From positions 1-49,799 of the forward strand of contig JHVO01000020.1 in the NCBI GenBank assembly GCA_000620185.1: 49,799 nucleotides of DNA, given 5' to 3'. Positions 1 to 8,102 of the stretch are shown here, piece after piece. This stretch comes from Geodermatophilaceae bacterium URHB0062 (GTDB lineage Bacteria > Actinomycetota > Actinomycetes > Mycobacteriales > Geodermatophilaceae). The notes under the pieces were generated by a model. That model ran no database searches. It was not told the origin of the DNA and saw nothing but the letters and a program-made list of their open reading frames with translations. The position numbers and the translations under genes were made by a program. How positions within the stretch are numbered: the first letter of the stretch is position 1; the number at the start of each line of letters is the position of its first letter.

Positions 1-1
1 C

Positions 2-1207
2 GCGAAGGAGAAGGACCCGCGCAAGTCGCTGCACGTGGAGCAGGTGGCGACCCCGGAGCTGGGCCCGGGTGAGGCGCTGGTGGCGGTGATGGCCTCGTCG
101 GTGAACTACAACACCGTGTGGACGTCGATCTTCGAGCCGGTGTCGACCTTCGGGTTCCTGGAGCGCTACGGCCGGCAGAACGACCTCACCCGCCGGCACG
201 ACCTGCCCTATCACGTGGTCGGCTCGGACCTGGCCGGCGTCGTGCTCCGGGTCGGCCCGGGGGTGAACCGGTGGTCCCCGGGCGATGAGGTGGTGGCGCA
301 CTGCCTGTCGGTGGAGCTGGAGGACCCGGCCGGGCACGACGACACGATGATGGATCCGCAGCAGCGGATCTGGGGGTTCGAGACCAACTTCGGCGGCCTG
401 GCCGAGCTGGCCCTGGTCAAGTCCAACCAGCTGATGCCCAAGCCCGGCCACCTGAGCTGGGAGGAGGCGGCCGCGCCGGGGCTGGTCAACTCCACCGCCT
501 ACCGGCAGCTGGTCAGCCACAACGGGGCGAACATGAAGCAGGGCGACGTCGTGCTGATCTGGGGCGCCTCGGGCGGGCTGGGCTCCTACGCCACCCAGAT
601 GGCGCTCAACGGCGGCGCGATCCCGGTCTGCATGGTGTCCTCCCCGGAGAAGGCCGGCATCGTCGCCTCGATGGGCGCCGAACTGGTCATCGACCGCTCC
701 GCGGAGGGCTACCGGTTCTGGAAGGACGAGACCACCCAGGACCCCAGGGAGTGGCAGCGGCTGGGCAAGAAGATCCGCGAGCTGACCGGCGGCGACGACG
801 TCGACATCGTCTTCGAACACCCCGGCCGGGAGACCTTCGGCGCGTCGGTGTACGTGGCCAAGAAGGGCGGCACCATCGTCACCTGCGCCTCCACCAGCGG
901 CTACCTGCACACCTACGACAACCGCTACCTGTGGATGAACCTCAAACGGATCATCGGCTCGCATTTCGCCAACTACCGCGAGGCCTGGGAGGCCAACCGG
1001 CTCATCGACCGCGGCCTGATCCACCCCACCCTGTCCAAGGTCTACCCGATGGACGAGGTCGGCCAGGCCGCCTGCGACGTGCACCACAACGCCCACCAGG
1101 GCAAGGTCGGCGTCCTCACCCTCGCCCCCGAAGAAGGCCTCGGCGTCCGCAACCCGGCCAAACGCGAACAGCACCTGACCGCCATCAACCGCTTCCGCGG
1201 CGCGTAG
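2..1207 (+). CDS. ccr: Crotonyl-CoA carboxylase/reductase, 3' part
   Basis: The reading frame is already open at the window edge (frame from base 2), so the N terminus lies upstream; the GTG at 35 is internal. Ccr reductively carboxylates crotonyl-CoA to ethylmalonyl-CoA with NADPH and CO2, in the ethylmalonyl-CoA pathway for acetyl-CoA assimilation or for polyketide extender units. It is a cytosolic member of the MDR superfamily. Visible are the GroES-like region (SVNYN..., DLPYHVVGSDLAG), the Rossmann motif GASGGLGSYATQMA near residue 190 of the visible part, and the typical Ccr C terminus (NLKRIIGSHFANYREA, VHHNAHQGKVGVL). These long signatures separate it from ordinary quinone oxidoreductases. 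A hydrolase gene follows after 27 bases and may be co-transcribed. The family call is very secure; the physiological role (assimilation or extender supply) cannot be decided here. Confidence 0.95.
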   Translation, partial: AKEKDPRKSLHVEQVATPELGPGEALVAVMASSVNYNTVWTSIFEPVSTFGFLERYGRQNDLTRRHDLPYHVVGSDLAGVVLRVGPGVNRWSPGDEVVAHCLSVELEDPAGHDDTMMDPQQRIWGFETNFGGLAELALVKSNQLMPKPGHLSWEEAAAPGLVNSTAYRQLVSHNGANMKQGDVVLIWGASGGLGSYATQMALNGGAIPVCMVSSPEKAGIVASMGAELVIDRSAEGYRFWKDETTQDPREWQRLGKKIRELTGGDDVDIVFEHPGRETFGASVYVAKKGGTIVTCASTSGYLHTYDNRYLWMNLKRIIGSHFANYREAWEANRLIDRGLIHPTLSKVYPMDEVGQAACDVHHNAHQGKVGVLTLAPEEGLGVRNPAKREQHLTAINRFRGA

Positions 1208-1234
1208 CTCCCGCCACCCGACCCCGAGGAACCG

Positions 1235-2017
1235 ATGACCACCGAAACTCCGACCGGCCCCGCTCAGCTGCACGTCGTGGAGGACGGTCCGCCCGAGGCA
1301 CCCGTTCTCGTCCTCGGACCGTCCCTCGGCACCGACCTCGGCCTCTTCGACGCCCAGGTGGGTGCCCTCGCCGTCGGCCACCGGGTGATCCGTTACGACC
1401 TCCGGGGTCACGGCCGCTCCCCCGTCGTCCCCGGCCCGTACACCGTCGGGGACATGGCGGCCGACGTCGTCGCGGCACTGGACGAGCGCGGGATAGACCG
1501 CTTCAGCTACGCCGGGGTCTCCCTCGGAGGCGCGATCGGCCTGCAGCTGGCGGTCACCGTGCCGGACCGGCTGGCCCGCCTCGTCGTCATGGCGTCAGCC
1601 GCCCGGTTCCCCGATCCACCGTCGTGGAAGACCCGGGCCGACCGGGTCCGGGCGGAGGGCACCGAATTCCTGGTTCCCTCACGCATCGGGGCGTGGGTGA
1701 CTCCCGCCTTCGCCGAGTCGAGGCCCGACGAGACCGAGCGGCTGCTGGCCATGCTCCGCAGTACGCCGCCCGAGGGCTACGCGGCATGCTGCGAGACGAT
1801 CGAGGAGTTCGACCTGCGCGACCGGTTGCGGGAGATCACCGCCCCCACCCTGGTCATCGCCGGCGCCGACGATCCCGCGACGCCGCCCGACGTCGTGCGG
1901 GGCATCGCCGACGGCATCCCGGACGCCCGGTTCGTCGTCGTCCCGCAGGCTTCGCACCTGGTGAGCGTCGAGCAACCGGACGCGGTCACCGCGGAGATCC
2001 GCGCATTCCTGGCCTGA
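1235..2017 (+). CDS. Alpha/beta hydrolase, 3-oxoadipate enol-lactonase-like
   Basis: A 260-residue alpha/beta-hydrolase of PcaD type. PcaD opens 3-oxoadipate enol-lactone in the beta-ketoadipate pathway, but close relatives hydrolyse other small esters or lactones. The nucleophile elbow is GVSLGG with Ser96; the acid is probably in GADDPATPP (about 209-214) and the base is His in QASHLV (about 240). The oxyanion region is LGPSLGTDLG near residue 28. Length is normal for PcaD. ATG follows CCGAGGAACCG, a reasonable Shine-Dalgarno. No other pca gene is intact nearby, so a PcaD role is only the best family match; association with the upstream ccr is by spacing alone. The stop codon lies inside an inverted repeat shared with the converging gene. 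Confidence 0.8.
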   Translation: MTTETPTGPAQLHVVEDGPPEAPVLVLGPSLGTDLGLFDAQVGALAVGHRVIRYDLRGHGRSPVVPGPYTVGDMAADVVAALDERGIDRFSYAGVSLGGAIGLQLAVTVPDRLARLVVMASAARFPDPPSWKTRADRVRAEGTEFLVPSRIGAWVTPAFAESRPDETERLLAMLRSTPPEGYAACCETIEEFDLRDRLREITAPTLVIAGADDPATPPDVVRGIADGIPDARFVVVPQASHLVSVEQPDAVTAEIRAFLA

Positions 2018-2030
2018 TCGTCAGGCCAGG
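2008..2030. terminator. Inverted repeat spanning both convergent stop codons
   Basis: Perfect 10-bp arms CCTGGCCTGA and TCAGGCCAGG with a 3-base loop (TCG). The TGA of the hydrolase (2015-2017) and the complement of the TGA of the oxidoreductase (2021-2023) both lie in the stem. It is probably a bidirectional terminator formed from the coding ends of two convergent genes. No T tract follows, which is common for high-GC actinobacteria. Confidence 0.55.
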
Positions 2031-2956
2031 TCCAGGACGACCTTGCCGGTGACCGACCGGTCGGCCAGCAGACGGAAGGCCTCGTCGACCCGCTCCATGG
2101 GGAGCGTGCGGTCGATCGGGATCCGCATGCGGCCCTCCGCCACCGCTCTCATCGCCTCTCCCAAGGCAGACCGTCGTTCGTCGTCGGACAGCATCAGGCC
2201 ACCGAAGCCGACGATGCGCAGGCTCTTCCGGTACACCGGCTGCAGCTCCATGGCCGATGTCGAGCCCGCGCTCGTGCCGAACAGGACGAGGCGGCCGTAC
2301 GGGGCCATCGCCGACACGGCGGCGGGGGTGAAGCTGCCGCCGAGCCCGTCGATGACCACCGTGGGCGCGAACTCGGCCAACGCCTCCCCCAGCCCCGTGG
2401 CATCTGCGACGACGACGTCCGCGGCACCCTGCGCGCGGATCGCCTCCGCCTTGTCCGCGCTGCCGGTCTGCCCCCAGACGGTGGCTCCGAGGCTCCGCGC
2501 CAGCGACACGGTCGGCAGCCCCACTCCCCCGCCGGCACCGAGCACCAGGACGCGATCGTCCGACCGCACATCCGCGAGGTGCACGGTGTACCAGGCGGTC
2601 AACCCGACCACTCCCAGCGCCGCCGCCTCCCGCAGGTCGATGCCGTCGGGAAGCGGGACGACGGCGGTGCGGGGCACAGTGGCCGCCCCCGCCCAGACGC
2701 CGTCCCGCGTGCTGCCGAGCCCGGCGCCACTCACCAGCACGGGCTCGGCGCCGAGGTGGCCACTGGCCTCACCGCCGAGCGTCCTCGGCAGGGGCCCGTC
2801 CGCGGCGACCCGCCCCTGCGCGACGTACGTGTCGACCGGGTTGACACCCGCGAAGGCGAGCTCCACGCGTACCTCGTCTCCCGCGGGCTCGGGCAGACCG
2901 ACGTCCTCGACCCGCGGGGGGCTGTCGTGATCGTGCAGTCGCACCGCCTTGACCAT
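2021..2956 (-). CDS. Zinc-less NADPH:quinone oxidoreductase family (MDR)
   Basis: A 311-residue MDR-superfamily oxidoreductase of the quinone oxidoreductase type. It has the GroES-like start (FAGVNPVDTYVAQGR), the nucleotide-binding motif GAGGGVGLPTVSLA near residue 140, and a C-terminal VTGKVVLDL ending typical of QOR proteins. No catalytic-zinc Cys/His set is visible, so it should act with NAD(P)H on quinones, enones or similar compounds in the cytosol. The start is set at the ATG at 2956 because GGGAAGG lies about 8 bases upstream; a longer frame begins at 3019 but adds only Arg-rich, non-family sequence. It is divergent from the aroKB-like gene, with about 100 bases between. Substrate unknown. 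Confidence 0.8.
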   Translation of the reverse strand: MVKAVRLHDHDSPPRVEDVGLPEPAGDEVRVELAFAGVNPVDTYVAQGRVAADGPLPRTLGGEASGHLGAEPVLVSGAGLGSTRDGVWAGAATVPRTAVVPLPDGIDLREAAALGVVGLTAWYTVHLADVRSDDRVLVLGAGGGVGLPTVSLARSLGATVWGQTGSADKAEAIRAQGAADVVVADATGLGEALAEFAPTVVIDGLGGSFTPAAVSAMAPYGRLVLFGTSAGSTSAMELQPVYRKSLRIVGFGGLMLSDDERRSALGEAMRAVAEGRMRIPIDRTLPMERVDEAFRLLADRSVTGKVVLDLA

Positions 2957-3057
2957 GCGCCTGTGCCTTCCCGTCCGAGCGGCCGTCACACGCGCTCCCC
3001 GTCGGCGGCGGCAGGGCATCTGAGTAGTGGGTCGGCCGCGTCCGCCAGACTTCGGTC

Positions 3058-4644
3058 GTGGCGATGATCGTGCTGGTCGGTTTCATGGGGGCGGGCAAGA
3101 CGACGGTCGGGCACATCCTGGCCGAACGCCTGGGCACGCCGTTCGTGGACAGCGACGTGTACATCGAGCAGCAACTGGGCCGCGCGATCGTCGACGTGTT
3201 CGCCGTCGAGGGCGAGCAGCACTTCCGCGAGCTCGAGCACCGGGCGATCAACGAGCTGGTCCGAGGCTCCGACGCCGTGGTGGCACTCGGCGGTGGCGCC
3301 GTGGAGGACCCGCGCACGCGCGCGATCCTGCGCAACACGACCGTGGTGTACCTGCGGGTCGGGTACGACGAGGCGCTGACGCGCGTGCGGCAGGACCGGT
3401 TCCGCCCGATGCTGCAGCGGGCCGACCTCGACCAGGTCTACTCGCGCAGGCAGGATTCCTACGCCGAGGTCGCGGCCGTCCAGGTGGACACGAACGGCCG
3501 CCGGCCGGACGCCGTCGTCATGGACGTCCTGAAGGAGCTGACCCGGCTGCCCAGCACGCCGGCCGGCACGTCGAACATCCTCGTGACGCCGGTGGGCGGC
3601 ACCTACTACGTGCACGTCGGGCGCGATCTTCTCGACATGGCCGGCGCTCTGCTGCCGACGTCGTCCGACGTCGACCAGGCGGTCATCGTGGAATCCGACC
3701 GGGACACCCGCGCCGCCGACCGCGTGGCCGCCGGCATCACGGCTCGGGGCATCTCCGTGACGCGCGTACCGATCCCCGACACCGAGGCGACCAAGACGTT
3801 CGCCACGGCCGAGCGCGTCGCCGGACACCTGGCCGACGTGGCACTGCACCGGAACGACCTGGTCGTGGCCGTCGGCGGGGAGCCGGTCTGCGACCTGGCC
3901 GGATTCGTCGCCGCGACGTTCAACCGGGGCACGAAGCTCGCGCTCGTGCCGACGACGCTGGTCGGTCAGGCGGACTCGGCGATCGGCGGCAAGAACGCGG
4001 TCAACATGGCGCAGGGGCGCAACCTGGTGGGGACCATCCACCAGCCGACCGTCGTCATCGCCGACGTCACGACCGCGGTCGCGAACCCGGAGCACGGCTT
4101 CCTGGCCGGCCTGTCCGAGATCGCGAAGCACGCGCTGATCAGCCGCAGCGATCTGCTCACCGTCCTCGAGCAGCTCTCCGACGACGCGCGGGCGGGGGAC
4201 GCGGACGCCGTGCAGCAGCTGGTGACCCGCAGCGTCGAGATCAAGGCCGACATCGTGAGCCGGGACGAGCGGGCGACCGGCGAACGGATCGTCCTGAACT
4301 ACGGCCACACCTTCGGGCACGCGATCGATCTGGTGTCGGGGCGGCTCGAGGACCAGGGCGAGTCCGTGTCCCAGGGAATGATGGCCGCCGCGCATCTCGC
4401 GCGGCGCCAGGGGCGGATCGACGACAGCATCGTGGAACGCCATCGGCGTCTCCTGTCGGGGCTCGGTCTGCCTACCTCGGGCCGGTTCGACCTCGACGCC
4501 ATGCAGCGCGCGTGGCTGCGGGACAAGAAGTACCGGCACGGCGTGCGCTTCGTCGTCCTGAACGGGCTCGGCCATGCCGAGGCCGGGGTCACCGCCTCCG
4601 CGGAGACCCTGGCGGGCGTGCTGGACGACCTGGCGACGGCGTGA
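3058..4644 (+). CDS. Shikimate kinase / 3-dehydroquinate synthase fusion (AroK-AroB-like), atypical
   Basis: One 528-residue protein with two shikimate-pathway domains. Residues 1-165 are a shikimate kinase: P-loop GFMGAGKTT (8-16), substrate Asp in DSD (31-33), FR at 56-57, GGGAV (78-82), FRPML (115-119) and R131 of the RQDSYAE segment. Residues 175-528 match dehydroquinate synthase: VPTT (297-300), ADSAIGGKN (305-313), E354 and K357, NYGHTFGH (414-421), DKK (489-491). Two departures are visible. The usual GGGVxxD is GGEPVCD (273-279). The usual HG(E/A)AVxxGM, whose His is a zinc ligand in characterised enzymes, reads QGESVSQGM, with Gln at 433 (codon 4354-4356). The start is GTG at 3058 (ATG at 3064 is possible); no strong ribosome site is seen, so a leaderless message is possible. 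Actinobacteria normally have separate adjacent aroK and aroB, so this may be a paralogue with another job, for example another sugar-phosphate cyclase. Confidence 0.85.
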   Translation: MAMIVLVGFMGAGKTTVGHILAERLGTPFVDSDVYIEQQLGRAIVDVFAVEGEQHFRELEHRAINELVRGSDAVVALGGGAVEDPRTRAILRNTTVVYLRVGYDEALTRVRQDRFRPMLQRADLDQVYSRRQDSYAEVAAVQVDTNGRRPDAVVMDVLKELTRLPSTPAGTSNILVTPVGGTYYVHVGRDLLDMAGALLPTSSDVDQAVIVESDRDTRAADRVAAGITARGISVTRVPIPDTEATKTFATAERVAGHLADVALHRNDLVVAVGGEPVCDLAGFVAATFNRGTKLALVPTTLVGQADSAIGGKNAVNMAQGRNLVGTIHQPTVVIADVTTAVANPEHGFLAGLSEIAKHALISRSDLLTVLEQLSDDARAGDADAVQQLVTRSVEIKADIVSRDERATGERIVLNYGHTFGHAIDLVSGRLEDQGESVSQGMMAAAHLARRQGRIDDSIVERHRRLLSGLGLPTSGRFDLDAMQRAWLRDKKYRHGVRFVVLNGLGHAEAGVTASAETLAGVLDDLATA

Positions 4645-4648
4645 CCGG

Positions 4649-6370
4649 TCAGGCGGCCGGTTCCCGCACGTAGCTGCCCGGGGCCGGCTCCAGCACACGG
4701 TGCTCGGCGTTGCCCAGCTTCTTGCGCGCGGCAACCTCCGGACCCGAGCGCGGGGCGAGCCAGTCGGCCCAGGCGGGCCACCAACTGCCGGACACCTGCT
4801 CGGCCTCGTCGAACCAGCGTGCGGGGTCGGGGTCGTGCCGGGCGGGCGTGTCCGACGCGGCCGTCGCCGTCCAGTAGTTGCGCTTCTTCGCCGCCGGAGG
4901 GTTGATCACGCCGGCGATGTGTCCGCTGGCGCCGAGCACGAACGTGGCGTCCTTCAGCAGTTGCGTGCTCGCGTACGCCGTCCGCCACGGAACGATGTGG
5001 TCCTCCTTCGAGGCGTACACGAACGCGGGCACGTCGAGGGCGCGGAGGTCGACCGGCCGGCCGCACTGGACGGTGCCGCCGGGCTCGCGGAGCTTGTTCT
5101 CCAGGTAGGTGTTGCGCACGTACCAGCAGAACATCGGTCCGGGCAGGTTGGTCTCGTCGCTGTTCCAGAACAGCAGGTCGAAGGCGGGCGGGGCCTTGCC
5201 CTGGAGGTACCCCTTGACGACGTAGGGCCAGATCAGGTCGTTGGCGCGCAGCGCGGCGAACACCTGCCCCAGCTCCCGGCCCTTGAAGAGGCCGCCCTTC
5301 CCGATGGCCGCCTCGCGCGCGGCGACCGCCTCCTCCGTCACCAGCAGGCCGATCTCGCCGGTGTCGGTGTAGTCCAGCATCGTCGTCAGCAGGGTCATGC
5401 TGGCGGCCGGCTGCTCGTCCCGGGCGTCCAGGACGGCGAGGGCGCTCGCCAGCAGCGTGCCGCCGACGCAGAACCCGAGGGTGTTCACCTGATCGGCCCT
5501 GCTGATCGACCGGGCCACCTCGAGAGCCCGGATGACGCCCTGCTCGACGTAGTCGTCCCACGTCAGCGTCGCCTGGTCGGGGCCGGCGTTGCGCCACGAG
5601 ACCAGGAACACCGTGTGCCCCTCGGCGACGGCGTGCGCGACGAACGAGTTCGCCGGCCGCAGGTCGAGGATGTAGTACTTGTTGATGCACGGCGGCACGA
5701 TCACCAGCGGCCGCTTGTAGACCTTCGGCGTCGTCGGGTCGAACTGGAGCAGCTGCATCAGCTCGTTCTGGTAGACGACCCCACCCGGCGAGGTGCCGAC
5801 GTCGCGACCCACCTCGAAGGCCATCTCGTCGGTCATCGAGACGCGGCCCTTGGCGACGTCCTCGACGAAGATCTTCATGCCGTCGAGGAGGCTGGCGCCG
5901 CCGGTCTCCATGGCGAGCTGCATCGCCTCCGGGTTGGTCACCAGCGTGTTCGCCGGGCTCAGCGCATCGAGCACCTGGGTCAGCGCGAACCCCCACTGGG
6001 CCTTGCTGCGGTCGTCGACGGGGGCGGCCTCCAGCGCCTTGCGGAGCAGGTCGCTCTGCGTCAGGTAGGTACGGACCACGGCCTCGTAGCGCGGGTCCTT
6101 GCTCCACGCCTCACCGGCGAAGCGCTTGTCCTTGATGGGCTCGGCCGGGCCGCCGAGTCCGGGGAAGACCGAGGCCCAGGGGGCCGCGAGCTGCTGCATG
6201 GCCGACAGCTGCATCGCCGTGAAATCCGCGACCGCCTTGGTCCACGGCGCGGCGGCGGCGGCGAACGCCTTTCCGGGGTCCGCGATGTCGACCGGCGGCC
6301 ACAGCGCGGCCGGCTCGATCCTCATCAGCTCGCGGAGCCACTGGGCAGGATCCTGCGACGGGGCGGACAT
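4649..6370 (-). CDS. phaC: Class I-type poly(3-hydroxyalkanoate) synthase
   Basis: A 573-residue PHA synthase that polymerises hydroxyacyl-CoA into storage polyester at the granule surface. The N-terminal PhaC domain covers about 80-250, followed by the alpha/beta-hydrolase catalytic part. The lipase-like box is GFCVGG with the catalytic Cys301; the acid is Asp457 (KEDHIVPW) and the base His484 (ASGHIAGVINPP). Length fits single-subunit class I enzymes (about 560-600). The ATG at 6370 is preferred over an upstream GTG frame start near 6481, because the extra 37 residues are Arg/Gly-rich and overlap a terminator hairpin. It converges with the aroKB-like gene, with only four bases between stops. 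No phaA, phaB or phasin is visible nearby; precursor could come from the CoA pathway represented by ccr (inference). Confidence 0.93.
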   Translation of the reverse strand: MSAPSQDPAQWLRELMRIEPAALWPPVDIADPGKAFAAAAAPWTKAVADFTAMQLSAMQQLAAPWASVFPGLGGPAEPIKDKRFAGEAWSKDPRYEAVVRTYLTQSDLLRKALEAAPVDDRSKAQWGFALTQVLDALSPANTLVTNPEAMQLAMETGGASLLDGMKIFVEDVAKGRVSMTDEMAFEVGRDVGTSPGGVVYQNELMQLLQFDPTTPKVYKRPLVIVPPCINKYYILDLRPANSFVAHAVAEGHTVFLVSWRNAGPDQATLTWDDYVEQGVIRALEVARSISRADQVNTLGFCVGGTLLASALAVLDARDEQPAASMTLLTTMLDYTDTGEIGLLVTEEAVAAREAAIGKGGLFKGRELGQVFAALRANDLIWPYVVKGYLQGKAPPAFDLLFWNSDETNLPGPMFCWYVRNTYLENKLREPGGTVQCGRPVDLRALDVPAFVYASKEDHIVPWRTAYASTQLLKDATFVLGASGHIAGVINPPAAKKRNYWTATAASDTPARHDPDPARWFDEAEQVSGSWWPAWADWLAPRSGPEVAARKKLGNAEHRVLEPAPGSYVREPAA

Positions 6371-6464
6371 GCGTCCATGGTGCCGAGATCGGCGGGTCTC
6401 CGGCGCCGGTCGCGCCCGGGTTCCACTGACCGAGACCCACGCCTGGCCGCCCGCCCCCACATGA

Positions 6465-6503
6465 CGGACGCCCGAACCCACGAGCGGTGGGTTCGGGCGT
6501 CCG
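6465..6503. terminator. Strong terminator hairpin after the APC permease
   Basis: Perfect 17-bp stem, 6465-6481 paired with 6487-6503, around the 5-base loop GAGCG; the stem core is GACGCCCGAACCC. It lies 74 bases past the permease stop, on the minus-strand transcript, and in front of phaC, so it should insulate phaC from the ald/permease unit. Confidence 0.75.
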
Positions 6504-6576
6504 CGACGTCCTGGGACATCATCCCCAGCGGGGACCGGACATCATCGGATGTGCACGGGTTCCGAGCCGGACACGG

Positions 6577-8055
6577 TCAGTGCCCCTCGCCGGCGCCGAC
6601 GAGGTCCGCCTCGGACGCCGGCGTCGTCGGCTCCGCCACCGCCGGCTCACCCGACGGGTCCGGGAAGGTCTGGAGGCCGGGGGTGCGGTAGTAGGCCACC
6701 CTCTTCCGCCAGAACCACACCATGGGGACGACGCCGAGCGCGAGGGCGCCGAGGCCGACGATCCGCGCCGTGGCGTCGAGGGTCGGGATCGCCTCGACGA
6801 AGATCCACAGCATGAAGACCGCGCCGAGCAGCGGCCAGGCCCCGATGAAGACGAAGTTGCCCACCGAGCGGAACAGCACCTTGCGGTAGGCCACCACGAC
6901 GGCCAGGCCGGCGAGGCCGTAGTACACCGCGATCTGCAGGCCGATGGCGCTGATCGCCGACTCGAGGATGTCGCTCACCGAGCCGAGGAAGGTCGAGGCC
7001 ACGAACAGGCCCAGCGCGACGAGGGCGACGACGACGGTGGCGAACACCGGCGTCTTGCGCACGTCGTGCGTCCGGCCGAACCGCGCGGGCAGGGTCCGGT
7101 CGCGGCCCATGGCGAACAGTGACCGGCTGACCTGGATCAGGGTCGTCTCCAGCGTCGCGATGGTCGAGAGCATGACCGCGATGATCAGCAGCTTGCCGCC
7201 GATGCCCGGCAGGATGACGTCGCCGAGCCGGGCCAGCACGTTGCCCGCGTTGCCCTCGATCTCGTCGGGCGTCAGCAGCATGTTGGTGAGCACCGTGAAG
7301 GCTTCGAACAGGAGGAAGACGAACACCACGCCGAGCAGCCCGCCGACGCCGGCCTTGCGGCCGCCGCCCTCGGTCTCCTCGTTGAGGTTCGCGGTCACGT
7401 CCCAGCCCCAGAAGTAGAAGGCGGCGATCAGTGCCGCTCCGGCGAAGCCGGCGAACCCGCCGAACCCGCCCAGGCCGAACCAGGACCAGGAGAAGTCGGC
7501 CCCGGCGCCGTCGCCCGCCCGCAGCAGACCCAGGACGGCGAAGACGACGAGCAGCCCGACCTCGAGACCGGTCATGATCCACTGCGCCTTGGCGGTGACC
7601 GTGACGCCTGCGATGACCAGCCCCACCATGACGAGGAACCAGGCGGCGCCCACGACGGTGACCAGCACCGTGTCGTCGGCCAGCGACTCGCTGAACAGCG
7701 ACAGCGTCATGGCCCCGGCCGGCAGGGACCCGGCCACCATGAAGATCGTCGCCGAGACGATCAGGGCCCAGCCGCTGATGAAGCCGAGCGACGGGTGCAG
7801 TGCCCGGCCGACCCACGCGTAGCTCGCCCCGGCGTTGACGTCGGCCCGCCCGAGGTAGTTGAACGCCCAGGCGATGCCGAGCATCGGGACGGCGCAGTAG
7901 AGCAGTGCCGCCGGGCTCGCCAGGCCCACCGCCGCGATCAGCACCGCGGTGGACGCGGCGATCGAGTAGGCCGGCGCGCTACCGGCCTGGGCCATGACCA
8001 GGGAGTCGAAGCCGCTGAGGGCTCCCTTGCGCAGGTCGTGTTCGCTCGAGGTCAT
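6577..8055 (-). CDS. APC-superfamily amino acid/amine permease
   Basis: A 492-residue, strongly hydrophobic inner-membrane protein with about 12-14 predicted helices. The N-terminal helix carries the APC-type segment GFDSLVMAQAGSAPAYSIAAS, and a charged cytoplasmic loop NEETEGGGRK and the segment SRSLFAMGRDRTLPARFG are typical of amino-acid permeases. The C-terminal tail after about residue 455 is hydrophilic. The ATG at 8055 has GGAG 8 bases upstream and matches the family N terminus; the frame stays open far upstream but reads antisense through ald. It follows ald after 47 bases on the same strand, so uptake of alanine or of an amine feeding alanine is likely. Substrate cannot be read from sequence. 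Confidence 0.88.
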   Translation of the reverse strand: MTSSEHDLRKGALSGFDSLVMAQAGSAPAYSIAASTAVLIAAVGLASPAALLYCAVPMLGIAWAFNYLGRADVNAGASYAWVGRALHPSLGFISGWALIVSATIFMVAGSLPAGAMTLSLFSESLADDTVLVTVVGAAWFLVMVGLVIAGVTVTAKAQWIMTGLEVGLLVVFAVLGLLRAGDGAGADFSWSWFGLGGFGGFAGFAGAALIAAFYFWGWDVTANLNEETEGGGRKAGVGGLLGVVFVFLLFEAFTVLTNMLLTPDEIEGNAGNVLARLGDVILPGIGGKLLIIAVMLSTIATLETTLIQVSRSLFAMGRDRTLPARFGRTHDVRKTPVFATVVVALVALGLFVASTFLGSVSDILESAISAIGLQIAVYYGLAGLAVVVAYRKVLFRSVGNFVFIGAWPLLGAVFMLWIFVEAIPTLDATARIVGLGALALGVVPMVWFWRKRVAYYRTPGLQTFPDPSGEPAVAEPTTPASEADLVGAGEGH

Positions 8056-8102
8056 CGAGGTCTCCGTTTCGGGGTGGTCCGCCTCGTCGAGGACGGCGGG
8101 GG

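Noticed and set aside
4644-4661. Short inverted repeat ACCGG/CCGGT between aroKB-like and phaC stops
   Set aside because: The arms are only 5 bases and could be chance at this GC content.
2986-4734. A 582-residue minus-strand frame opposite the aroKB-like gene
   Set aside because: Low-complexity, no recognisable motif; the sense frame has P-loop and DHQS signatures.
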